Shown here one piece after another: positions 1-5,122 of a stretch of DNA of 5,122 nt. The translations under genes and the position numbers were made by a program. Position 1 is the first letter of the stretch. Each line of letters begins with the position of its first letter. Origin of the DNA: Prevotellaceae bacterium (GTDB lineage: Bacteria > Bacteroidota > Bacteroidia > Bacteroidales > Bacteroidaceae); contig JAJPZF010000255.1 of assembly GCA_021204545.1 (NCBI GenBank), positions 1 to 5,122 of the forward strand, read 5' to 3'. The notes below the pieces were generated by a model that worked only from the letters and a program-made list of their open reading frames with translations, did no database searches and had not been told where the DNA came from.

Positions 1-3
1 GTG

Positions 4-75
4 TACCCCCGCTGGGAATCGAACCCGGATCAAAGGTTTAGGAAACCTCCGTTCTATCCGTTGAACTACAGGGGC
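4..75 (-). tRNA. tRNA-Arg, anticodon CCU
   Basis: The reverse strand folds into a complete 72-nt cloverleaf. The acceptor stem pairs GCCCCTG with CGGGGGT, with a G:U first pair and one T:G wobble, and the discriminator is A. The D stem is GTTC/GAAC around an 8-nt loop. The anticodon stem is GAGGT/ACCTT around the loop TTCCTAA, which places CCT at positions 34-36. The variable region is four bases, and the T loop is TTCGATT. The anticodon CCU reads the arginine codon AGG. No CCA is encoded after the discriminator (CAC follows), so the tail must be added by nucleotidyltransferase, as is common in Bacteroidota. The T stem CCGGG/CCCAG has a C:A mismatch at the second pair (50:64). AGG occurs about nine times each in the downstream gltX and waaA genes, so this is a working isoacceptor rather than a rare-codon tRNA. 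Identity is very secure. Confidence 0.96.
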
Positions 76-100
76 GGTTGTTCTTGCCTTGAAGCAAGCG

Positions 101-108
101 CGAAGTTA
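101..108 (-). promoter_or_regulatory. Candidate -7 promoter box for tRNA-Arg
   Basis: Read on the minus strand this is TAACTTCG, one mismatch from the Bacteroidota -7 consensus TAnnTTTG. It lies 25 bases upstream of the mature tRNA 5' end, which would leave a leader of roughly 20 nt. That leader could form a small hairpin (CTTGC/GCAAG, positions 98-83). No convincing -33 TTTG is visible. The tRNA could instead be transcribed by read-through from the upstream HD-domain gene, since no U-tract terminator separates them on this strand. This is a weak call. Confidence 0.3.
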
Positions 109-147
109 GGCCTTTCTGCTTTAACCTGAAAGCGTGCGGCCTTTTTT
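109..147 (+). repeat. Inverted repeat with T-tract (terminator-like on + strand)
   Basis: In the 81-base spacer between the tRNA and the HD gene, GGCC at 109-112 and GGCC at 138-141 flank an inner hairpin GCTTT (118-122) / AAAGC (129-133) with a 6-nt loop. Six Ts follow directly (142-147). The layout resembles an intrinsic terminator, but only for plus-strand transcription, and no plus-strand gene lies upstream within the window. On the minus strand, where both neighbouring genes are read, the hairpin has As before it and no U-tract after it. The stem is interrupted by an unpaired 5/4-base interior loop, so stability is uncertain. Confidence 0.35.
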
Positions 148-156
148 CTGTGCCGG

Positions 157-2208
157 CTATTTGCCCAGCTCGGGGTAGGTGATCCGGGTGTGGTAGATGG
201 TCTTCAGCTTGTCCTTGAACACGCTCTTGGCTTTGGCGATAGCTTGGAAGGTGATGGGACACTCGTTGAAGTAGCCCTCTTTGACCTGCGTGTCAACTAT
301 GCGGTCCACCAGCTCGTTGACGTTCTCGCCCGTGTACTCCTTTAGACTGCGCGAGGAGGCCTCCACGGCATCGGCCATCATTAGTATGGCCTGCTCCAGC
401 GTGCTGGGGTTGGGCCCTGGGTAGGTGAAGGGCTTCTCGTCTATCTCCTCGTCAGGGTGTTTCTTCTTCTGCGATATGTAGAAGTACTTCGCCTTGCTTG
501 TGCCGTGGTGTGTCGAGATGAAGTCAGTGATGACGGAGGGCAGTTTGTGCTTCTCGGCAAGGGCGAGGCCGTTGGCAACGTGGGCTATGATGATGCGGGC
601 GCTGTGTGTGTAGGTGAGGTCGTCGTGCGGGTTGTTGCCACTCTGGTTCTCGGTGAAGAAGGCGGGATTCTCTATCTTGCCGATGTCGTGGTAGAGTGCC
701 GCGGTGCGCACGAGCTGGCTGTTAGCCCCAATCTTGTTGGCCACCTCGGCGGCGAGGTTAGCCACCTGCATGGAGTGCTGGAACGTGCCAGGGGCTTCCT
801 CCGAGAGGCGTCGCAGGATCTCGTTGTTGGTGTTGGAGAGCTCGATGAGGGTGACGTTTGAGGTGAACTTGAATATTCTCTCTATGGGGAATAGCAGGAG
901 GTAGGAGATGCTGAGCAGCACGCCGTTGCCCAGGATGAGGTAGTAGGGCGTGAGCTCAAGCCCCTCGTCGCTGAAGAATACCATGTTGGTCAAGTCGAAG
1001 CTGAAGTAGGCGAGCAGAGAGCCCATGGTGATGAAGACTATGGTGGTGAAGAGCTCGGAGCGCTGGGTGAGCTGCTTCATGCTGAACACAGCCACGAAGC
1101 CGGCTACCACCTCTGTGAAGAGGAACTCGAAGTGGTAAGGCACCGCCACTGCGCTTAGCAGCACGACCGTGAGGTGCGCGAAGAAGGCGGTGCGCGAGTC
1201 CATGAAGACGCTCACGAAGATCGGCACTATGCAGTAAGGCACGACGAAGCAGATGTAGGGCGTCGGCACGTGCTTGGCGAGGGAGAAGGTTATGAGCGGA
1301 AAGATGAGCGTCATAACGGTCAGGAAGAGCACGGTGTTGTTGCGCCTGAGATAGTCGGGGCGGAAGCGGGAGAGGAATATGAAGACGCACACGACGATGA
1401 TGGAGATGTAGAGAATGTTGCCCGACGCCTGGCAGAGCTTCTCAGCCCTCGACTTCTTTTGCCCGTTGTTGTAGAACGTCTCCATAGAGCTGAGGGCGAG
1501 GTAGGTGTCCTGGTCCACTATCTGCCCCCTGTGCACTATTTCCTGCCCGGCTTGTATCTCTCCCCTGTACTTGCTTACGGAGCGGTTCACGCTCTCGAGA
1601 AGCGACTCGGAGCGTTCCTTGTCGTAGCTCATGTTTTCCTTTATATAGCGGTTCACGCCGCACTTCTGCAGCAGGCTGTGGGGCAGGCGCGAGGAGTCTG
1701 CCTCGGCCACGAGGCTCTCGTAGGCGCTCTTGCAGGTGTGCAGCTTGCCCGCTGTCTGGGGCTTGCCCTCGTTCCCCACGGAGATGGTGATGGAGCGGCT
1801 GGGCAGATTGCGTATGTCTTCCAGCTCGTCGGCGGTGACGATGCCTCCCTCGTACATCTCAGTGAGCTTGGAGAGGAGCAGCTGCTTCAGCCCCTCGGGT
1901 GCTGTCTCGTCCATCACGTCGTCGTAGTGCCTGCTAAAGTTGCCTATCTGGAGGGCAGCCACGTCGGGGTTCATCTCGAAGACGGGGCGGTAGCCCTTCA
2001 TCGCGTTCTCCCGCTCGGCTTTGAGTAGGGAGTCGGGCTTGAGCAGGGGGAAGGTCTCCTTGGCTATGACGGGGCTGTCGTGCCAGGGCTTGCCGATGCT
2101 GAACTCATAGTGCACGCCGCCGCTTCGGGGAAGGAAGACGACGAGCAGGGCGATGGAGGCGAGCACCACGATGGTGCGGTAGATATGTGTTGCGATATTG
2201 CGTCTCAT
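157..2208 (-). CDS. 7TM-HD family membrane phosphodiesterase (PgpH-like)
   Basis: The 683-residue protein has the full 7TM-HD architecture. There is one N-terminal membrane segment (about 10-27) and an extracytoplasmic region of about 230 residues (7TMR-HDED type). A bundle of hydrophobic helices follows (about 264-440), then a cytoplasmic HD domain (about 470-670). The HD metal ligands are all visible: H478, H507-D508, H543, H567-H568 and D613. The context EAPGTFQHSMQVA and LYHDIGKI is typical of the PgpH branch. Characterised relatives such as Listeria PgpH hydrolyse c-di-AMP to pApA, so this is probably a c-di-AMP phosphodiesterase at the inner membrane. Family is certain; substrate is inferred. 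The frame stays open to an ATG at 2271, but that adds 21 unlikely residues and would place the start upstream of its own promoter. MRRNIATH at 2208 is followed closely by the membrane segment, so I chose it. The gene is divergent from gltX and ends in TAG, upstream of the tRNA on the same strand. Confidence 0.94.
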   Translation of the reverse strand: MRRNIATHIYRTIVVLASIALLVVFLPRSGGVHYEFSIGKPWHDSPVIAKETFPLLKPDSLLKAERENAMKGYRPVFEMNPDVAALQIGNFSRHYDDVMDETAPEGLKQLLLSKLTEMYEGGIVTADELEDIRNLPSRSITISVGNEGKPQTAGKLHTCKSAYESLVAEADSSRLPHSLLQKCGVNRYIKENMSYDKERSESLLESVNRSVSKYRGEIQAGQEIVHRGQIVDQDTYLALSSMETFYNNGQKKSRAEKLCQASGNILYISIIVVCVFIFLSRFRPDYLRRNNTVLFLTVMTLIFPLITFSLAKHVPTPYICFVVPYCIVPIFVSVFMDSRTAFFAHLTVVLLSAVAVPYHFEFLFTEVVAGFVAVFSMKQLTQRSELFTTIVFITMGSLLAYFSFDLTNMVFFSDEGLELTPYYLILGNGVLLSISYLLLFPIERIFKFTSNVTLIELSNTNNEILRRLSEEAPGTFQHSMQVANLAAEVANKIGANSQLVRTAALYHDIGKIENPAFFTENQSGNNPHDDLTYTHSARIIIAHVANGLALAEKHKLPSVITDFISTHHGTSKAKYFYISQKKKHPDEEIDEKPFTYPGPNPSTLEQAILMMADAVEASSRSLKEYTGENVNELVDRIVDTQVKEGYFNECPITFQAIAKAKSVFKDKLKTIYHTRITYPELGK

Positions 2209-2230
2209 AGGCTTGGTGTAAAGAGTGGGA

Positions 2231-2238
2231 CAAAAGTA
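2231..2238 (-). promoter_or_regulatory. -7 promoter box of the 7TM-HD gene
   Basis: On the minus strand this reads TACTTTTG, an exact match to the Bacteroidota TAnnTTTG element recognised by the primary sigma factor. Transcription would begin about 5-8 bases downstream, leaving a leader of about 15-20 nt before the ATG at 2208. The -33 region is only T-rich (TTTTCA) and has no clear TTTG. This placement rules against the longer start at 2271. Confidence 0.6.
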
Positions 2239-2271
2239 GTAAAACATACGGCAAGAGTGAAAAGAAAGCAC

Positions 2272-2279
2272 TAAATTTG
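2272..2279 (+). promoter_or_regulatory. -7 promoter box of gltX-waaA
   Basis: TAAATTTG matches TAnnTTTG exactly on the plus strand, just upstream of gltX. It lies in the AT-richer gap between divergent genes that are otherwise GC-rich. A transcription start near 2284 is expected, giving a leader of about 10 nt to the first ATG (2294) or about 25 nt to the second (2309). No good -33 TTTG is seen 19-20 bases upstream, where the sequence is GGCAAGAG. It faces away from the box for the 7TM-HD gene, and the two lie about 33 bases apart. Confidence 0.6.
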
Positions 2280-2308
2280 CACGCCGTCAACCAATGGACT
2301 ATCAGCCG

Positions 2309-3877
2309 ATGAACACTATAGACATTAACTGCACACGGGTGAGGTTCGCCCCAAGCCCGACGGGACCGTTGCATATAGGAGGGGTGCGCACTGCCCTTTA
2401 CAACTACCTCTTCGCCCGCAAGACTGGGGGCAAGCTGCTGCTTAGGATAGAGGACACCGACCGTAGCCGCTTCGTCGAGGGGGCGGAGGAGTACATCCTC
2501 GAGGCGTTCCGTTGGTTGGGCATTCGGTTCGACGAGGGCGTGGGCATAGGCGGCGGGAACGGTCCCTACAGGCAGAGTGAGCGAAGGGATATCTACAAGA
2601 CGTACGTCAGGCAGCTGCTTAGCGAGGGGAAGGCATACGTTGCTTTCGACACTCCCGAGGAGCTTGAGGCGAAGAGGGCGAGCGTGGAGAACTTCCAGTA
2701 CGACGCTTCCACCCGCGGCTCTATGCGGAACTCCCTCACGCTGCCCCCTGCCACTGTGGAGGAGATGATGAAGGAGGGACGGCAGTACGTGGTGCGCATC
2801 AAGATTGAGCCGGGCGAGGAGGTGACGGTGGACGACATGATAAGGGGCAAGGTGACGGTAAGCTCAAGCACGCTCGACGACAAGGTGCTCTTCAAGAGCG
2901 CAGACCAGCTGCCCACCTATCACCTTGCCAACATCGTCGACGACCACCTGATGGGCATAACGCATGTGATAAGAGGAGAGGAGTGGCTGCCGAGCGCCCC
3001 CTTGCACGTGTTGCTGTACAAGGCTCTTGGTTGGCAGGACACCATGCCTCGCTTCGCCCACCTGCCCCTGCTGCTCAAACCAATTGGCAACGGTAAGCTT
3101 AGCAAGCGCGACGGCGACAAGCTGGGCTTCCCCGTCTTCCCGCTTGAGTGGCGCGACCCGAAGACGGGCGAGGTGAGCAGCGGCTACCGTGAGACGGGCT
3201 ACCTGCCTGAGGCGGTGCTTAACTTCCTTGCATTGCTGGGCTGGAACCCAGGCAACGGGCAGGAGCTGATGAGCCTTGAGGAGATGACGCAGCTCTTCGA
3301 CCTAAGCAAGTGCAGCAAGAACGGCGCGAAGTTCGACTACGTCAAGGCGGCGTGGTTCAACCACCAATACCTAATCAAGCAGCCCGACGAGGCTTGGGTG
3401 CCCGAGTTCGATGCCCTACTGAGGCGGCAAGGCATCGCCTCAACGCCCGAGAAGGAAGCCGATGTGGTCAGGCTTATGAAGCTAAAGGTGGTGGAGTACG
3501 AGGACGGGCAGGCGGGCAAGCGGAAGCGTAACATCAGCTTCGTCAGTGACCTGTGGCCTCTGTGCCGTTTCTTCTTTATCGCCCCCGAGGAGTTCGACAG
3601 GGAGGACAAGTTCGTGCGCAAGAGCTGGACGGAGGCTTCAGCCGAAGAGATGGCGCAGCTCGCACGTGTGCTTGAGACGGTGGACGACTTCACCCCGCAG
3701 GGACTTAAGGCAGCCGTCGAGGCTTGGTCTGGGCAGACGGGCATACGACCTTGGAACGCCTGGCGTGTCTGCCTCGTTGGAGCGGGACAGGGACCTGATA
3801 TGTACGAGCTCTCCGCCCACCTTGGCAAGGAGGAGACCCTCCGCCGCATTCGCCACGCCATAGACAAGCTCGGCTGA
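2309..3877 (+). CDS. gltX: Glutamyl-tRNA synthetase
   Basis: This class I aminoacyl-tRNA synthetase attaches glutamate to tRNA-Glu in the cytoplasm using ATP. Numbering from the in-frame ATG at 2294, the Rossmann catalytic domain shows the HIGH-type signature [11 protein letters not shown] (21-30), RIEDTD (51-56), YRQSER (92-97) and RGEEWLPS (228-235). The second ATP loop is KLSKR (268-272). The C-terminal half (about 340-527) is the helical anticodon-binding part and ends with [17 protein letters not shown]. The protein is 522 residues from 2309 (527 from 2294), longer than E. coli GluRS at 471. Part of the extra length is a segment after KLSKR (about 281-307, [17 protein letters not shown]) that I recall from Bacteroidota homologues. 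The zinc-binding cysteines of E. coli GluRS are absent near AYVAFDT. The start at 2309 is preferred because it gives a more usual leader after the promoter and a family-like N terminus; 2294 remains possible. It is the first gene of a two-gene unit with waaA. Confidence 0.96.
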   Translation: MNTIDINCTRVRFAPSPTGPLHIGGVRTALYNYLFARKTGGKLLLRIEDTDRSRFVEGAEEYILEAFRWLGIRFDEGVGIGGGNGPYRQSERRDIYKTYVRQLLSEGKAYVAFDTPEELEAKRASVENFQYDASTRGSMRNSLTLPPATVEEMMKEGRQYVVRIKIEPGEEVTVDDMIRGKVTVSSSTLDDKVLFKSADQLPTYHLANIVDDHLMGITHVIRGEEWLPSAPLHVLLYKALGWQDTMPRFAHLPLLLKPIGNGKLSKRDGDKLGFPVFPLEWRDPKTGEVSSGYRETGYLPEAVLNFLALLGWNPGNGQELMSLEEMTQLFDLSKCSKNGAKFDYVKAAWFNHQYLIKQPDEAWVPEFDALLRRQGIASTPEKEADVVRLMKLKVVEYEDGQAGKRKRNISFVSDLWPLCRFFFIAPEEFDREDKFVRKSWTEASAEEMAQLARVLETVDDFTPQGLKAAVEAWSGQTGIRPWNAWRVCLVGAGQGPDMYELSAHLGKEETLRRIRHAIDKLG

Positions 3878-5103
3878 TGCTCCTCTACACCCTCGGCATC
3901 TACCTTTATGCGCTTGGCGTTGTCCTCGCCTCGCCCTTCTACCGCAAGGCGAGGCTTATGGTAAAAGGCCGCTTCAACGCTTACAGGACGCTAAGGGCTA
4001 AGGTGGAGAAGGGCGCGAGGTACGTATGGTTTCACGCCGCCTCCCTCGGCGAGTTCGAGCAGGGCAGACCCCTGATGGAGCGCCTTCGCAGCGAGCATCC
4101 CGAGTTCAAGATACTGTTGACCTTCTTCAGCCCCTCAGGCTACGAGGTCAGGAAGCACTACGACGGGGCGGACATCATCTGCTACCTTCCCTTCGACACG
4201 TACGGCAACGTCTTGAGCTTCTTCCGCCTGGTGAAGCCCGAGATGGCGTTCTTCATAAAGTACGAGTTCTGGATGAACTACATCCTCGGCTGCCGCCTGC
4301 GCAAGATACCCGTCTACAGCGTCAGCAGCCTCTTCCGCCCCGATAAGGTCTTCTTCCACTGGTACGGCTGGGCGTACGCCAAGGTGCTCCGCTGCGTCAC
4401 CCACTTCTTCGTGCAGGACCAGCAGAGCCTTGAGTTGCTCAGGCGCAAGGGCATTGAGAGCAACGTCACCGTCGTTGGCGACACACGCTTCGACCGCGTC
4501 ACGGACATCTGCCGGGAGGCGAAGCAACTGCCCTTGCTCAAGGCGTTCAAGCAGGGCGGCCTCGTCCTTGTGGCTGGCAGCACCTGGCCGCCCGACGAGG
4601 AGCTCCTCATCTCGTACTTCAACGCCCACCCGGAGCTAAGGCTGGTCATCGCGCCCCATGTGGTTAGCGAGAGCCGCCTCAGGCATATAGAGGGCATGCT
4701 CCGTCGCCCGTCGGTGCGCTATCACGAAGCTAACAACGAGAGCGCCCGCAATGCCGAGGCTCTCATCATCGACGGGTATGGGCTGCTGAGCAGCGTCTAT
4801 CGCTACGGCGAGATAGCCTACGTTGGCGGAGGCTTCGGCGCGGGCATTCACAACGTCCCCGAGGCGGCGGTCTACGGCGTGCCGGTGCTTATAGGGCCCA
4901 ACAACAAGGGCTTTGCCGAGGCGCTGGCGTTGCTGCGGCTGGGCGGTTGCTTCGAGGTGAGGGACCAGGAGAGTCTCAACGAGACAATGCACCTGCTCAC
5001 CAGCGACCCCGAGGCTCTCAGCAAGGCGAGCGACGCCTCACGCTCCTATATCCAAGGCAACGCCGGCGCGGCTGACGCCATCTTCCGCAAGCTCGGACTG
5101 TAA
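3877..5103 (+). CDS. waaA: 3-deoxy-D-manno-octulosonic acid (Kdo) transferase
   Basis: WaaA (KdtA) transfers Kdo from CMP-Kdo to the lipid A precursor on the cytoplasmic face of the inner membrane, joining lipid A to the core sugar. The 408-residue protein is a full-length GT30 enzyme. It has an N-terminal hydrophobic anchor (about 1-20) and then WFHAASLGEFEQGRP (51-65), where E59 matches the catalytic base. Further motifs are SPSGYE (85-90), YLPFDT (103-108), KYEFWMN (128-134), VVGDTRFDRV (199-208), VAGSTWPPDEE (232-242) and the nucleotide-sugar end GGGFGAGIHNVPEAAVYGVPV (317-337). The usual ETELW of proteobacterial WaaA is KYEFW here, which I associate with Bacteroidota. The ATG overlaps the gltX TGA by one base (TGATG) with no visible Shine-Dalgarno, so translation is probably coupled to gltX. 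How many Kdo units it adds cannot be told from sequence. Confidence 0.95.
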   Translation: MLLYTLGIYLYALGVVLASPFYRKARLMVKGRFNAYRTLRAKVEKGARYVWFHAASLGEFEQGRPLMERLRSEHPEFKILLTFFSPSGYEVRKHYDGADIICYLPFDTYGNVLSFFRLVKPEMAFFIKYEFWMNYILGCRLRKIPVYSVSSLFRPDKVFFHWYGWAYAKVLRCVTHFFVQDQQSLELLRRKGIESNVTVVGDTRFDRVTDICREAKQLPLLKAFKQGGLVLVAGSTWPPDEELLISYFNAHPELRLVIAPHVVSESRLRHIEGMLRRPSVRYHEANNESARNAEALIIDGYGLLSSVYRYGEIAYVGGGFGAGIHNVPEAAVYGVPVLIGPNNKGFAEALALLRLGGCFEVRDQESLNETMHLLTSDPEALSKASDASRSYIQGNAGAADAIFRKLGL

Positions 5104-5109
5104 GAAACA

Positions 5110-5122
5110 CCTTCGTCGAAGG
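5110..5122 (+). terminator. Inverted repeat after waaA, possible terminator start
   Basis: CCTTCGTCGAAGG is a perfect inverted repeat with a 5-bp stem (CCTTC/GAAGG) and a 3-nt loop, beginning 6 bases after the waaA stop codon. Position and shape fit an intrinsic terminator of the gltX-waaA unit. The window ends exactly at the last stem base, so a longer stem and any U-tract cannot be seen. The stem would lengthen if TGTTTC followed. Confidence 0.4.

Noticed and set aside
38..262. 74-codon minus-strand frame crossing the tRNA and the end of the HD gene
   Set aside because: It runs through the tRNA gene and overlaps the HD coding sequence in another frame. No start signal or homology is evident.
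1174..2028. 284-codon plus-strand open frame antisense to the 7TM-HD gene
   Set aside because: It lies fully inside a well-supported gene. Its translation is rich in H, E, V and G, as expected of an antisense shadow in GC-rich DNA, and shows no recognisable domain.
2209..2271. N-terminal extension of the 7TM-HD protein from the ATG at 2271
   Set aside because: It would begin upstream of the -7 box that drives the gene, and the extra 21 residues do not resemble the family's N terminus.
3337..3867. 176-codon minus-strand frame inside gltX
   Set aside because: It is antisense to the conserved C-terminal half of GltX and has a serine/arginine-rich, low-complexity composition with no motif.
4135..4629. 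164-codon minus-strand frame inside waaA
   Set aside because: It is a shadow of waaA: alanine-, glutamate- and valine-rich with no family resemblance.
1..5122. CRISPR array, insertion sequence, prophage or defence system
   Set aside because: No regularly spaced repeats, transposase motifs, terminal inverted repeats or accessory genes are visible; nearly all the DNA is accounted for by conserved core genes. The tRNA could serve as an integration site, but no integrase or repeated tRNA 3' end is seen.

Overview
The window looks like a core-genome segment from a GC-rich member of the Bacteroidales (Bacteroidota). Three things point there. The proteins have Bacteroidota-type sequence, such as KYEFW in WaaA and the extra segment behind KLSKR in GluRS. 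Promoter elements of the Bacteroidota TAnnTTTG type sit in the one real intergenic regulatory gap. The tRNA gene has no encoded CCA and there are no clear Shine-Dalgarno sequences. I cannot name the genus from sequence reading alone.

Layout. On the minus strand at the left edge is a tRNA-Arg(CCU) gene (75 to 4). An 81-base spacer separates it from a long minus-strand gene (2208 to 157) for a membrane-anchored HD-domain phosphodiesterase of the 7TM-HD / PgpH family. A short AT-richer divergent promoter region (about 2209-2308) follows, with a TAnnTTTG box for each direction. On the plus strand, gltX (glutamyl-tRNA synthetase) and waaA/kdtA (Kdo transferase) overlap by one base as TGATG and should be co-transcribed. 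The window ends 19 bases after the waaA stop in a small inverted repeat, perhaps the start of a terminator.

Functions. The HD protein probably degrades a cyclic dinucleotide, most likely c-di-AMP. GltX charges tRNA-Glu. WaaA adds Kdo to the lipid A precursor at the inner membrane. These are housekeeping genes rather than one pathway. The tRNA-Arg(CCU) reads AGG, a codon used often in gltX and waaA, so it is not a rare-codon tRNA here.

I found no mobile element, CRISPR array, defence or toxin module, or new system. The observations worth a second look are small: start-site corrections from promoter positions, a mismatch in the tRNA T-stem, a lysine substitution in WaaA, missing zinc cysteines in GluRS, and terminator-like inverted repeats.
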